This document shows positions 10,446 to 22,106 of a stretch of 64,000 nucleotides of DNA, piece by piece. The notes below the pieces were generated by a model. It saw nothing but the letters and a program-made list of their open reading frames with translations, was not told the DNA's origin and ran no database searches. The DNA lies in the NCBI GenBank assembly GCA_010093515.1, contig MU001705.1:1-64000 (forward strand). The letters are read 5' to 3'. The position numbers were made by a program, and so were the translations under genes. This DNA is from Lineolata rhizophorae (taxonomy: Eukaryota > Ascomycota > Dothideomycetes > Lineolatales > Lineolataceae). The first letter of the stretch is position 1. Each line of letters opens with the position of its first letter.

Positions 10446-11196
10446 ATGGACCACGAAATGCACCACGCGGCCATGGGCCACGGCGATATGGACCACGGCG
10501 GCATGGACCACGGCGGCATGGACATGGGCGACGACCACTGCAGCATGAACGTAAGCATCACGGCCACCACGGTCCGCGGTGCGTCTCCCTCGCTGACGCG
10601 GCGCGCTCGCAGATGCTCTTCACCTGGAACACCAAGAACCTGTGCATCGTGTTCCCGCAGTGGCACGTCCGCGGCGCGCTCTCGCTCGTCTTCTCCCTTG
10701 TCGCCGTCGCCTTGCTGACGACCGGCTACGAGCTCGTGCGCGAGCTGTCGCGACGGTACGAGGCGCGCTGCGCCGCCGCCGTCGACGCCGGTGAGTGAAC
10801 ACGCCTTCGCATCTCCCTTGACGAGCTCGACGCGCTCCAAGGCCAAAGCTAAACCTCCGGCCCTGCTCTCCCCGCCGTCCCCAAAGACGACCGTGATGGC
10901 GAGTCGAGCTCATTGCTTTGGCCAGGGCGCACCAGTGCCAACACCCGGGCCGGCCAGAGGCAAGTCAAAATCGTCCGCGCTGCTTTTTACGCCGTGCAGG
11001 TCTTTTATTCCTTTTTCATCATGTAGGTGTTTTCCCGCCCGAGGGCTAGATAACTGGGTCCTTGGAAGCTGATCCGAGCAGGCTTCTGTTCATGACATAC
11101 AACGGCTGGGTCATGCTAGCCGTGGCCGCGGGCGCCTTTATCGGATTCTTGTTGTTTGGACAGGGGTCGTCCACCAAATCGGTAGCCTGCCACTAG
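10446..11196 (+). CDS. Ctr-family copper transporter, 177 residues
   Basis: Proposed exons are 10446-10550, 10613-10790, 10887-11022 and 11082-11196. The N-terminus is packed with Met and His (MDHEMHHAAMGHGDMDHGG, then GMDMGDD), the copper-capturing ectodomain. A first membrane span follows (HVRGALSLVFSLVAVALL), then a hydrophilic loop, then FFIMLLFMTYNG with the selectivity-filter MxxxM, completed by splicing exons 3 and 4. The last helix has the packing motif GAFIG, and the tail ends with Cys-His. Ctr proteins form trimers that import Cu(I) across the plasma or vacuolar membrane. The boundary of intron 2 (10791-10886, acceptor AAAG) is the least certain part; the phase works. The small size and last-exon features fit Ctr2- or Ctr4-like forms. 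Confidence 0.87.
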
Positions 11197-11457
11197 AAGC
11201 GAGCGTGCGACGACTGTGTATTACTACGCTGCGGGACGGAGGAGCGCAAGGACTCTCCGCTTTGACGAGCCTGGGCCAGCTCAGGCTTATTGGATAGCTG
11301 CGATTGATACCAAGAATCATGAAGAAACGCATCGTTGTGGTTACATTTATCTTGTACACTCGAGTGCCCATTGACACCCAAGACCTATCAACTTTTGGTA
11401 CATGGGACGAACGCCAAAGGATTATAGCCTACCGACTCAATAATCACACACCCCAAT

Positions 11458-14400
11458 TTATTCCTCATCTTCGCTCTCGTCCTCATCCATCCCCTCGGCC
11501 GCCTCCACGTCGAATTCTAGCGCCTGATCGACGCCCACATAGCTATCGCACATGAGATAGAGCATCAACTTGTGGCGACCCGGGCTCGGAACCACAAACT
11601 CAAGTTTCGTCTTAAGCTGTCTGCCAACGGTGATACGCTTGATGGCGAGTAGACTCTTGGAGCTCTCCTCTCCGACCACGAGCCACCAGTTCTCCGTCTT
11701 CTCGCCCGGAAAGAACGGCGCGTGGACGACCATGCGCGGCTCCTCGTCCTCGTCGAGCTCGCGCGTGATATTGACGTTGAGGAGCGCCGGGCTGCCCGCC
11801 GCGACTTCGTCTGCGTCCTCGACTTCGAACTCGAGGTCCAAGTTCGGGTACGACTCGTTCGTGAAGGCGGCCGCGTCGGCGAGCTGCTTCTGGCTGAGGC
11901 CGAGCCGCTTAACGAGCTTGTCGTAGTCGGGATTGGAGTCGGGATCCATCTTGTCGAGGAACTCGGAAATATCCGAGATACCAAACTCGGATGCGGCCTT
12001 TACGACGCCGTTGTCGAAGTGCGGGATCTGTTTCAGAGGCGAGTCGCGATCCCACATGGCTTGCACTACCATCTGCGACATCTCCATGGCCGCGATGGCA
12101 TTGAGGTGACCGTCGGAGCTGAGCACGTCGACTGTGGCTTGCAGCAGGGGCAACACGCGCGAGAGGATCATATCTTGGTCCTTGCCGAGGTCGACGGGGA
12201 GCTGCATGCGCGAGAAATACGCTTGCAACAAGATGAAAGCCTTGAAGTGCGGCGATTCGTAGCTCTCCTGCACCATCTTGATCGGGACGCGGTCGTAGAT
12301 GCGCCGCAGGATGTGGTCCTCGTGGCGGCGGATCTGGATGCCTTCGAACTCAGTGGCGGACGTGATAATCTCGAGGATGCCTTTGCGCTTGGTGCGACTG
12401 TTGAGTGAAAGAAGTAGCGTTTGCATCGTGACGAACGAGATGTTGTAGTACGCCGCGATCATAGCCGGGTTGAGAGGCGTGACGGTGTCATCCTCCTCGT
12501 CCAGCTCGATGATCTTGGCGTCGATAAGCTCCTTTAGGGTGTTCTCGACCAGCTCCGAGAGGAACGCGCTCAGTCCGTCATGCGTCGTGTCGGTCAGCCC
12601 GTAATAGCTCGGGTTTGCCAGCAGCCGACGGTAGAAGTAGGTGTATGTCATCCAATCGACCGCATCCTGCGTAGACCCGATGACCTTGGTGCTGACTTCC
12701 GCCACGAACGCATCCGGGAGATAGTGCTGCAGGTGGCTCTCGATTGGAAGGGCCTCGTTCAGGAACTTCTTGTAGTAGTCCCTCTTCACCGCGGGGACCA
12801 TCAGCATGCCCTTCGCCGTCTTGTCCTCCCCCGTCCGGCCTGCCTTGCCAAACATTTGCAGGACCTCACTGATCGGGTAGTCGAGGTAGCGATGCTCGCG
12901 GCCCTCAAAGAACTGCGTTCCCATGACGATGACGAAATTGGCGTTGCAGTTGATCTCCCAACAGCAGTCGCGCGAGACGAGCATCAGCTGAACGGCGCCG
13001 ACCTTAAAGAAATGTTCGACCGCCCGTTTGTCGAAAGGCGTCAACGCCTCGTGGTAGTACGCGATGCCGTGGGAAAGCGAGTCGGCCAGAGCCCGTTCAT
13101 CGACCCGCTCCAGCACAGGGGCGAGGTCTTCGACCGATGCGTGCAAAAACCTGTCTTCGTCATCGTCGGCCACGCAATTGGCGAGAATGTCGAGCGCTGT
13201 CGCGCGTACTTGCTTCCTGCTGGGGACGAAGATGATCGCCGGCTTGTCGGGCGCGAGTTGCAGCACCGCCTGGTAAGCGGGCTTCGCCATGGCCAGCATG
13301 AGCGAGGGAAAGTGCGGGATCGAGAAGGACTGGACGTGGAGCTCTAGAGGCACCGAGCGAACGTGTGGACTAAAGTTGAAAATCGTGTGCTTCGACGCCC
13401 CGATCCACTCGCCAATGTCGCGGGCGTTGGACAAAGACACGCTCAGACCCACGATGCGCAGCTCCGACTCGAGCTGCAACGTCATGGCCTGCATCCTCGA
13501 GACGATGGTCTCGTAGGTGTATCCTCCCTGGCCTCCGATCATGTGGAGCTCGTCAGCGATAAAGAGACCGACGCTCTGGACGTTCTTGCGGCGTTGCCAC
13601 TGACGAGACATGACGTCCCACTGCGAAGGTGTAGCTAGGATCACATCGCCCTTGTCCAAAAGCCTGAGATCTGCCGTGGTCTCTCCGGTGAGCTTGACGA
13701 TTTGCTTGCCGCCTCGAAGGCCGGACAAACGGCCCTGCCAGTCCTTCAGCCGGGTGTCGACAAGCTCCTGGAACGGCGCGATGTAGACAGCGCGCCTCTT
13801 GCCCGCAGCTTCGGGTTTGGCCCAATGGCGCAACAATGCGAACTCGGCGCAAACAGTCTTACCCATACCGGCGGAAGCACCTACAAAGACGTTGTCGTCG
13901 GAGCTAAATAGCGAGTTGAAGACCTGCGTTTGCACCTTGTTGAAACGGTCCCAGTTTTGGTTGTGGTAGAGCTCTTGGTATTCGGGCAGCTTAAGCGCGG
14001 AGACCGGCAGCGGCTGGAGGTCGAGAAGGGGCGTGTGCGGCGGGAACTTTTCGGGCAGGATTAACTTTTGGAAGGAGACGGCGATCTTGGTTTCCGAGTG
14101 CATCCACCGATCTGAAACAACAGTGATGAAGTAATTTGGGGGCATCGGGTCGGTGATTGGCACGGTAAACTCGACCAGGTGCTCGTTCATCTCCGACATG
14201 GCGTACTCCCTGCGAAGGAGAAACTGATCGTGGAACAGTATCTCCTCTCCATCGCAATCCTCCGCTAGAATCCAGAAACCTTCGGCTGCGCCATGCAGTT
14301 CGTTATCCCATTCAAAACTCGGCGTGATGGAAAGCTCCACTCGAAGCAGTGAACGCGTCATAGGCTGCACCTGAGCCTGGATCTCGAGCCGCGGAAATTT

Positions 14401-17400
14401 GGATACTAGGGAGCAGACTGTCTTGCCGGCTTTAGGCATGCCCAGCAGCTCGCCCATTCGAGGAGGGTCGAGGTCGAAGTAGCTAGACCATGGAACGTCG
14501 ATCCGCTCGGCCTTTTGAATGATGTCTCGTGAGCAGTTCGGAAACTGCCTGAGAGGCGTCATGATCGGCCACATGCGCTTCTCTGCCATCTTGCACAGGT
14601 CTAGAGCTGTCTTCGCCACGGACGCCCAGCCTTTCTTGAGCGCGATGTCAAATATAGCGCGGAGAATACGACCGGCCGACTGCGTCACGTAAACCATGTC
14701 CGCCATGAGCGCAAGCCCTTCCAGCTTGAGTCGTGAGATATATGCTTGCAAAAGGACGTTGATTTTGGCATGGGGCTCATCGATGCCCTCCTTGACGGGA
14801 ATCGGCACGCTTTGGACGAGCTTCGAAATCTCGAGCTTCTCCTCCTGCCGCACGGGTATGTACTTGAACTCCTCACTGAGCGCGAAGATGCGGAAAAGCT
14901 CGATCGTGGAGACCGATGGCTGGATGTGCATGTTGTAGGTGAGCATGGACGCATGCGAGATGTAGTAGTGCGACGCCACGCGGCCGAGCTCCGTCGATTG
15001 CAGTCTACCGGTCCGCTTCTCATATTTGATGAGGTTGGTCCGCTCCAAGATAGTCGCCGCAGAATGGATGAGGTCGACTCGCTTCTGCTCCAAAAGGTTG
15101 TCATGTTCGTAGTCGGCGCCAACGCTATACAGACCTGGAGAGCGCAGCATGCGAACGAAGAGGTAGGTATAGCCCAGCCACTCGACGCCCTCGTCGCGAC
15201 TACGCACGTTGCCCAGCACAATCTCGGCGTTCAGGTTGTCCGCCAGCTTGCTCATGAACTGGCTTTCGATAGGAAGTTGCTGGTTCATGAGCGACAGGTA
15301 ATACTGCAGCTCGGTCTGGGTGGTGATGATGATGCCCTCGCCGAAGGTGTCGTATTGCGGTCGGCCTGCTCGACCGAGCATCTGCAAGACGTCTTGCGGG
15401 CTCAGTTCGACCCAGCTACCCTTCTCGGGAGAGTAGACCTGTGTGCCTTTGATGATGACCGTGTGCGCCGGGAGGTTGACGCCCCACGCAAGGGTGGCCG
15501 TGCAAACGAGCACCTGCAGATGTCCTTCCGAGAATAGCTCCTCCACCGAGTTACGATCGGCGCGGCTCATGCCGGCATGGTGGATGCCGAATCCGTAGGG
15601 CATCAGGTCCTTGAGGTCGGCATTTGACACACCCTCGCCTTCCTCCTTGAGAATCTCCCTGCTGGCTGCGTCGACCCGGAGGATCTGGCCGATGGTGTCC
15701 ATTTCGAGGGCCTTGTCCCTGATGTGCTTGGCTGTTTTGGCGGTCTCTTTTCGGGAATGGACGAAGATGAGCATCTGGTTGCGATTCTGCCCTACTTGTT
15801 CGAGGACCTTGTTGTAGCACACGTCATTCATCGTCTTCAGCTGCTTGATGGGCTTCCGATCGGTCACGCCGATGAACTCTTGCCGCAGTGGGCAAGGGCG
15901 AAACGATCCGTCAAAGTGGAACAGGCCCTTGGAGGGGTCGACACGGAGGAAGCTTGCGACGTCCCTATAGTTTGGCAGCGTAGCGCTGAGACCTACGATG
16001 CGAACGGGATCGCCGGTCTGCTCGGTGCGGCGAATCGTCCGCGCGACGATGCTCTCCAGGACGGGACCACGGTCGTCGTGAAGGAGGTGGATCTCGTCGA
16101 TGCAGATGAGGCGGACCAGGTTCGTATAGCTAGACTCGGTAGCTTTTCGCGTGATGACATCCCACTTCTCCGGCGTCGTGACGATTATTTGAGCCTCCGC
16201 GATTTGTTGCTTGGTCAGTTGGCGATCGCCGGTGAGTTCTGCGACTCGAATCCCGTACGGCTCCAAGCGTTTGCCAAAATTGCCAACTTGTTCCTGTACC
16301 AAGGCTTTCAGAGGGGCGATATAAATAATTTTGAAGTCATCCAGGCTGATCTCGCCCGTTTCAGGGTTGCGATGCTTCCCAATCTCACGCAGCATCGCCA
16401 ACATAGCAACGTTGGTCTTGCCAGAACCAGTGGGCGCGCAAATTAGCATGTTGCCGTCATCATTGAAAGCCGTGGGGAAGCAGCGGGTCTGGATGCGGTT
16501 AAGCTCTTTCGAGCTGCCGAATCCACGCCGGGCCCAGTCAGGAAGCGCCGAGGTTGGCATGTTTTTTGGCTCACTGGGATCCCGCTTGGCCTTCGGCGGG
16601 GGAACGTGAATCTCCTCGTATCCTTTCCCAGGGCGCTTCGTGGAGCCCTGGGGCAGCTTGACGTTCGGGTTAGTCATGAGATGGTTGCCCTGGTCAAAGA
16701 CGAGATTTTCCAAGTTGATGAGTTTCTTCGGCTGCAAGCCGCCAACGAGGCCGGCTTCCTTTGCGTCCTTCATCTCCACATCCCTTGACGGAACGTCCAC
16801 GTCCATCAAGTCGAGCTTCATTTTCTTTGCGATCGTAGCATCGGGCGCTTCATCCGGCTTCTCTCTCGTGCGGAGCTCGTCCAGAATTCGCCGATGACCC
16901 TCAGCGATCATCTCGCGCTCCACGGCGACCCTCGCGTTGCTATCTTCCGCAGCGCGACGCCATCGGGTGACCCATACGACTTTATCCCGATTTAGCACGA
17001 GCTTCTCGACAAGTTCGTGATGCTCGTACTCAAACAGCTCCATGAGGTCGTTCTCGATATCGCGGAGCGACTGCTCCTCACCGTCCTCAGTCACGCCGGC
17101 CAGGATCTGCAGCGCCTCCTGCGTCTTCTCTTGCTGGGTGTGCGCATCCTCGTAGATGTAGCCGATCTGGCGCTGAAGCCAGTACGCGTCGATGTCGAAG
17201 GCTAGCACGACTTTGGAGTCTTCGGTTTTCGCCGCGGCATCCTTGGCTCGAGATCCGATGACCACCTCTTCCTCCTCGTCGCTACCCAATACCTCCACGT
17301 TTCCCCCCGCCGCGCCATTTTGCTCATCTTCGTCCTTTCCCTCGTCCTCCTCTTCTTCATCCGACGTATCCGCTCCATCTCGGACCTCGAACGTCTGACC

Positions 17401-18138
17401 ACCACCTTCTTCTTCCTCGCTATCATCAAAAACTACGGCGACACCCTGCCTTTCGTCGAGGTTTGCTTCTTCGCCGCCCTCGCCCGCCTCGGCCATCTCC
17501 TCATCTTCATCCTGCGCATCATAGTCCGTGATCTTCTTGCCTAGGTTAACCAACTCGTTAAATTCCTTGGGGCTCATCGAATTCCCAAGAATCTCGTCGA
17601 TCTCCTTCTTTCTATCGTAGTCTTTCATTTCCTCATCCTTTAGATATTCGAGGATCGCATCCGCCGCGCTGCGTGTGACGTGACTCGGCACGTCTCCAAG
17701 GTTGCGACCGACGATGGTCGTGATGAGCTGGTACGTATCGCGCGTCGCTGGCGTACGTGGCTTGTACCGGAGATCCTCGACCACCAGATCTTGGCTCAGA
17801 ATGCCTGTACCTTGCAGTTGGCCGGCGCTCGCAGGATCCCGGCCGCCCAGCTTCCGTTTTTTCTGCTCGCGCTCAAGGACGTCCTCGCCCTCGCGAATAG
17901 CGCCGCGATCGATGCCAGAAGGACCCTTCGGTTTCCTTGACGGCTGCTGAGGAGCGTCCTCGCGCGTCACCCGCGAGCCCATGTCGCGGATGTTGATGCG
18001 GCCGGCCAGCGATTCCGGGTCGCCCGTGTTCTCATCGGTACGGCGCGAGACGAAGCGACGGTCCGCCTGGAGGACCAGGTTGGACATCGCCGCATACTTG
18101 TACTGGCCGAGCACATTTTCCTTCGATTTATCCGCCAT
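11458..18138 (-). CDS. BRR2: Pre-mRNA splicing helicase Brr2 (U5 snRNP), 2226 residues
   Basis: A single intronless frame encodes the full Brr2 architecture. After an acidic N-terminal region (Asp/Glu runs about residues 200-300) comes the first Ski2-like helicase cassette, with Walker A CAPTGSGKT (Lys about 574) and DEIH box (CIDEIHLLHDDRGP), then winged-helix and Sec63 units. A second, degenerate cassette follows (GASAGMGKT, Lys about 1427; IADELHMIGG) with its own Sec63 unit and an acidic C-terminus. Brr2 unwinds U4/U6 to activate the spliceosome, and the second cassette is a regulatory pseudo-helicase. Length matches fungal and animal orthologues (about 2100-2200). The 3' end faces the copper transporter 261 bp away. 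Long antisense frames here are composition shadows. Confidence 0.97.
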   Translation of the reverse strand: MADKSKENVLGQYKYAAMSNLVLQADRRFVSRRTDENTGDPESLAGRINIRDMGSRVTREDAPQQPSRKPKGPSGIDRGAIREGEDVLEREQKKRKLGGRDPASAGQLQGTGILSQDLVVEDLRYKPRTPATRDTYQLITTIVGRNLGDVPSHVTRSAADAILEYLKDEEMKDYDRKKEIDEILGNSMSPKEFNELVNLGKKITDYDAQDEDEEMAEAGEGGEEANLDERQGVAVVFDDSEEEEGGGQTFEVRDGADTSDEEEEDEGKDEDEQNGAAGGNVEVLGSDEEEEVVIGSRAKDAAAKTEDSKVVLAFDIDAYWLQRQIGYIYEDAHTQQEKTQEALQILAGVTEDGEEQSLRDIENDLMELFEYEHHELVEKLVLNRDKVVWVTRWRRAAEDSNARVAVEREMIAEGHRRILDELRTREKPDEAPDATIAKKMKLDLMDVDVPSRDVEMKDAKEAGLVGGLQPKKLINLENLVFDQGNHLMTNPNVKLPQGSTKRPGKGYEEIHVPPPKAKRDPSEPKNMPTSALPDWARRGFGSSKELNRIQTRCFPTAFNDDGNMLICAPTGSGKTNVAMLAMLREIGKHRNPETGEISLDDFKIIYIAPLKALVQEQVGNFGKRLEPYGIRVAELTGDRQLTKQQIAEAQIIVTTPEKWDVITRKATESSYTNLVRLICIDEIHLLHDDRGPVLESIVARTIRRTEQTGDPVRIVGLSATLPNYRDVASFLRVDPSKGLFHFDGSFRPCPLRQEFIGVTDRKPIKQLKTMNDVCYNKVLEQVGQNRNQMLIFVHSRKETAKTAKHIRDKALEMDTIGQILRVDAASREILKEEGEGVSNADLKDLMPYGFGIHHAGMSRADRNSVEELFSEGHLQVLVCTATLAWGVNLPAHTVIIKGTQVYSPEKGSWVELSPQDVLQMLGRAGRPQYDTFGEGIIITTQTELQYYLSLMNQQLPIESQFMSKLADNLNAEIVLGNVRSRDEGVEWLGYTYLFVRMLRSPGLYSVGADYEHDNLLEQKRVDLIHSAATILERTNLIKYEKRTGRLQSTELGRVASHYYISHASMLTYNMHIQPSVSTIELFRIFALSEEFKYIPVRQEEKLEISKLVQSVPIPVKEGIDEPHAKINVLLQAYISRLKLEGLALMADMVYVTQSAGRILRAIFDIALKKGWASVAKTALDLCKMAEKRMWPIMTPLRQFPNCSRDIIQKAERIDVPWSSYFDLDPPRMGELLGMPKAGKTVCSLVSKFPRLEIQAQVQPMTRSLLRVELSITPSFEWDNELHGAAEGFWILAEDCDGEEILFHDQFLLRREYAMSEMNEHLVEFTVPITDPMPPNYFITVVSDRWMHSETKIAVSFQKLILPEKFPPHTPLLDLQPLPVSALKLPEYQELYHNQNWDRFNKVQTQVFNSLFSSDDNVFVGASAGMGKTVCAEFALLRHWAKPEAAGKRRAVYIAPFQELVDTRLKDWQGRLSGLRGGKQIVKLTGETTADLRLLDKGDVILATPSQWDVMSRQWQRRKNVQSVGLFIADELHMIGGQGGYTYETIVSRMQAMTLQLESELRIVGLSVSLSNARDIGEWIGASKHTIFNFSPHVRSVPLELHVQSFSIPHFPSLMLAMAKPAYQAVLQLAPDKPAIIFVPSRKQVRATALDILANCVADDDEDRFLHASVEDLAPVLERVDERALADSLSHGIAYYHEALTPFDKRAVEHFFKVGAVQLMLVSRDCCWEINCNANFVIVMGTQFFEGREHRYLDYPISEVLQMFGKAGRTGEDKTAKGMLMVPAVKRDYYKKFLNEALPIESHLQHYLPDAFVAEVSTKVIGSTQDAVDWMTYTYFYRRLLANPSYYGLTDTTHDGLSAFLSELVENTLKELIDAKIIELDEEDDTVTPLNPAMIAAYYNISFVTMQTLLLSLNSRTKRKGILEIITSATEFEGIQIRRHEDHILRRIYDRVPIKMVQESYESPHFKAFILLQAYFSRMQLPVDLGKDQDMILSRVLPLLQATVDVLSSDGHLNAIAAMEMSQMVVQAMWDRDSPLKQIPHFDNGVVKAASEFGISDISEFLDKMDPDSNPDYDKLVKRLGLSQKQLADAAAFTNESYPNLDLEFEVEDADEVAAGSPALLNVNITRELDEDEEPRMVVHAPFFPGEKTENWWLVVGEESSKSLLAIKRITVGRQLKTKLEFVVPSPGRHKLMLYLMCDSYVGVDQALEFDVEAAEGMDEDESEDEE

Positions 18139-18307
18139 CGTGGCCGTATCGGGGTCAGAAAAACAGGGAAATTGAGAGTTGAAAGAGATGGAAAGGGCCG
18201 GTGAACCTAATCAGTCGGCATAGAGGTGGCGAGGCGGAGGTGCAGCTTTGAAGCTTTCGCCGCGCTTAACTTGGGCGCACGAGCGCGCTTGGACGGTGCA
18301 CGAGCCA

Positions 18308-18321
18308 TGCAGTCACGTGCA
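18308..18321. promoter_or_regulatory. E-box element TGCAGTCACGTGCA upstream of BRR2
   Basis: The 14-mer TGCAGTCACGTGCA lies about 170 bp before the BRR2 ATG, in the short gap between BRR2 and the GT90 gene. The identical 14-mer lies upstream of the other spliceosome gene in the window (31793-31806). CACGTG is a bHLH/Cbf1-type core. Confidence 0.4.
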
Positions 18322-18400
18322 CACCTTCAAAACACAACCGCAACGGCTATCACATGCGTGGTTGATACAGGTCCAATTCAAACGTATTGTACAAAATCTC

Positions 18401-21400
18401 TCATGCTACAAACCCAATGTTATCTCTTCGATCATCTGTGATCCTTCCCCACTCCAGCAGTAACCTGAAAAAGTAAATCTCCATATCCTCCTTCCTCAGT
18501 GCCCTCCTCGCCAATTCCCGCCCGCTCTCCGCAATCAGCTCCCCTTCCCTCACTCTTGCCGGCCAAGCCACATTTCTTGTTCCACTTCTACCTTTCCCAC
18601 CGCCTCTAAACTCAGCCTCACCTTCGAACCCCGCGAAATATGCCAGCGTGCTCCACAATCCCTGCCCACGCATGTCCAACGGGACAAAATGCTTCCACGC
18701 CATTACGCGGCCCTCCCACCATTCGCGAAAGAGCGCAGCCTTAAATGGCAGGCTACGACTCTGCAGAAAAGGAAGGAAGCGGCCGGAAAATCCAGCTCCG
18801 TCGGCATCGAGTAGGAAACGGTACTCCCAGTGCGATTGGAAAGAGAGAGTACGTGGCGCGAAGCCAAACTCCGCAGCCTGATCGGCACAGTCGCCCCCAC
18901 CGCAACGCGCAATTGGCGAGACAAAGCGGACAGAGGCGGAGACCGCGGACTGCAAAACCGACGGCTCCACGTTCGCGTACGAGAAATAGGTCGGCTTAGA
19001 CTCTTCGGAGTCTTCTCGTGGAGATGACCGCGGCAAGAGCACCATCTGTGGTGTCGAAACGTTGGTCGCGAGGTGCACCATGCGCTGCCTAGTCATTCCC
19101 CGCCAAGCATCGGAGCCGCCAGATACGCCCTCCGATGTGACCCCGCGCCAAAATAACGCGTTCGTTTTGTCGCGAAACGGGCCGTCAGGAAACTCGTCGG
19201 AAGGCTCGTAGGCGACCTTGTCCTCGTAATTCCACGCAGATGGGTATCGAATGTCGTTGAAGCCGCCAGGTTTGCTCTGGCTGAAGATAGGATAAAGCTT
19301 TCGCGAGGCCTTGAAAGCCGCGGGGGAGAGGTATAGACCGTGTAGATCGGCGAGGTCCGGTTGATGACAAACGTCGGCCGCCACGGTCCAGTTTTGGAGG
19401 AACTGCCCGAGCGAGTGTGGCGCGGTGCAAGAGGTGCAGAGATCTTGCACGTTCCAGAGGCGTTGGGTCCGCGCAGGAGAATCTGGAGGGCAACCGACGG
19501 AGCCAAAGTCCTCGAAAGTTCGGCGTAGGGAGAGCTCGACAAAGTCCGTCTTTGTAATGCGCTCCTTGGGTACATCTTTCCACTGAGATTTGCGGTTCTC
19601 GCTGAACTCCAGCATGACTTTGTCCCGATCAGGAGCAACGGATCGCTTTGCAGTGGCCTTCATTCGTTCAATTTCCTCGTACGGAACCGTAACGCGACTT
19701 TCGTCGTTGAGATTGAACGCCAGATCCATGTCGGGAAGAAATTCGGCGAATTTGGCGATGATATCGATGATACCTTCCAACATCCACTTGTGCGTAGGCA
19801 CGACATTGTTGCTGATCGAAGCTTTGCCGTTACGAATCTGAATGCCGCCGGCGTCGTTATTCTGGTTGGCGATTGCTTCCCACGTCCGCTGCCGGATATC
19901 TTCCGGTGAAACGGCCCAAAACGGTAAAAGGTCGTCGTAGATGTTGTCAAAATCATCGATCACGGGCGACTCCCGTGTTATCGCATACTCGTACCACTTG
20001 TCGAAATTGGGCGGCGGATTGCGACGGTATCGCTGCCGATACTCCTCGGTCGCCTGCCCGATGGAGTTGCTAGAAGCTGCTTGTTTCTCCCAGTCTTCGT
20101 AGGCAACTCGAGCGGTGTGGATAAGCACGTCGACCGGATGGTACTTTTGGTGCGTAGGCCTAGACGACCAAAGAATAGTGCGACCAATGAAAAGTAGGAT
20201 CAGAAACGGAACTGACCAGGCGGGTATCTTGAACGAAAAGACGTGCGCCCTACCCCGGAAACGAATCTCCCGGGAAGCTTCAATAAAGAGAAATGACACA
20301 AAAACAACGTAAAATGCCAAAAGCACAAAAACAACACCGACGCTAGGTCGAGGTGGGAACGGGATTCGGTGCTCCCACGCGGCGACGAAATCTGTGTAGG
20401 CAATCGATGCGAACGTAGCGATCATGGCCGTCTTCATTGCCCCATAGTAATGCACCTACTCAATTAGCATCGACTGTTCTTAGAGCTCCCGCATTTACAC
20501 TTACACATCGCAACCCGCCTACCACTGTCAACGTGATGAAAAGCGCCGCCTTGGCCAAACTCCGAACGTAAAAAGGGGAAACCGCCAGCATCCAATCGCG
20601 GTATTCCGCCTTCGCAAAATATACCACGACCCCGACAGCGACCCAGAATGCGGCCGAAAACTGCAAGTCTATTAGCTCAAGGTTTGCCATGTTGATCGAC
20701 TGCGGAGAGTGCTCACGAGAGAAGCAAGGCCCACCAAACGGGGCCCGCTCAATCCCAAAGGAGCGCGGCCTGCTACCCCACGATCGAGCAGACGCCAAAG
20801 TATCAAAACCAACAAAGCATCCAAAACAAAGCCGAAAAACTGTAAGACAGGGACGATACTAAAAATCGGCAAACTGGCCGGGCAGATGTACGACGACCCT
20901 GGGAGGGCGTCTCGCAGCAAAATCGTCATCCCACATACCGCCATCACCAGCGTCGTAACCACATATCGGAGACTACTCTGCGCAACGGATCTGAACATGT
21001 CGTCGTATATGGTATCGTCCGGGTCATCCTCCGTCACGCGAACGCGGCCCTTCCGGCTCGACCAGAAGTCGGCGACGGCCAAGACAAATGGTATCAAAGG
21101 CTCCATGTAGTTAGCAAAAACCTTCCGGAATGAGGAGGCCCAGCTGCGCAGTCTTGCCGGCATACCTCGTAACTCATCCGGTTCGCGCACTCCACATCTT
21201 TGATGACACGTCGCATAATCTCCATACGGGCACACACCGCTACCACGAGGAAACCGAACATCCATCGTAACGCCCTGGGGTTTTTTCGGGCGCCACGCTC
21301 GTGCACGTCGATGGGAAGGCTAGGAGAGCGATCCCTTCGAGCCGGCCGCTCATCGCCGTCAATGTCATCGAGAGGGATTGCCTCGTAGCGAAGCTTCTCG

Positions 21401-21648
21401 GTTGCATTTCGATGGGTCGGGAGCAAGCGCTCGAGAGCCAAGACGGCGGCGCCACAGAGCGCAAGAACAACGGTGGCCGAGTGTGCTGGGCGGTCGAAGG
21501 CATAGCTCTGCTGGTACGAGGTTGAAAGGTAACATGTCCCTACGAGAAGGCCACTGCGCGCACAAGACTAGGCGTTAGCAAAGATTTCCGAGGGCACAAA
21601 GTGGGGGCGCGAAACGCACGTCAGTGGTAAGATGTTCGCCCTATCCAT
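18401..21648 (-). CDS. Multi-span membrane glycosyltransferase, GT90/CAP10 family
   Basis: Five exons join in phase: 21620-21648, 21166-21553, 20717-21100, 20505-20660 and 18401-20455, giving 1003 residues. The N-terminal 450 or so contain about ten hydrophobic segments, for example SATVVLALCGAAVLAL, WMFGFLVVAVCA, YVVTTLVMAVCGMTILL and VGVVFVLLAFYVVFVSFLF. The C-terminal half resembles the CAP10/GT90 domain, with typical blocks such as NALFWRGVTSEG, RMVHLATN, YRFLLDADGAGFSGRFLPFL and SRSLPFKAALFREWW (substrate- and sugar-nucleotide-site region). Family members transfer xylose or related sugars in secretory-pathway glycan synthesis. This long, membrane-anchored form is common in filamentous ascomycetes; the exact sugar is unknown. 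It diverges from KRE33. Confidence 0.88.
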
Positions 21649-22106
21649 GATCCATGATAGAGTGAGCTGCAGACGGAACGCGCCGCGGGCGAGAGACCTT
21701 TGGCGCTGCCCCTTCCCGCGACGGCGCGACCACCATCGTCGGCGTCGGATCGGCGTCCGTGTTAGCCTTGGCGCGCCGGCTGCCAAGGCGATGCGCAGGC
21801 GGACGAGCGCCAAGATTTCGCGGGCGGTGAGAGCCGAGCGCGGCAAAAAAACTTCCCGCCTGGTGAGCGCATCGACAACGATAGGCGAACACTTTGTCCC
21901 CAAACACGCTTCAAAGCGTCTGAAACTGGTACGTATCGTTCGAGCTTTTTAGGAGCTCCCTTGAAACCGTTTCCGCTGTACACCGACCACAAACTCACCG
22001 ACCTCTTCGCGAGGAATTCTAAATTTTCGAATCTCAGAGACGACTTGGGGATAGCTTCAGTCGGGCTTGGAAAAGCTGGCTACACCGACCTTCATGCCCA
22101 GCCGAT
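21649..22106. promoter_or_regulatory. Shared divergent promoter, GT90 gene and KRE33
   Basis: This 458 bp gap separates two start codons on opposite strands. Open frames in it have no family features. I see no clear TATA box. Confidence 0.45.

Noticed and set aside
11565-17940. Many long open frames antisense to BRR2 (up to about 260 codons)
   Set aside because: They are on the opposite strand of a complete conserved gene, are Arg/Leu/Asp-skewed and show no family motif; codon-bias shadows.
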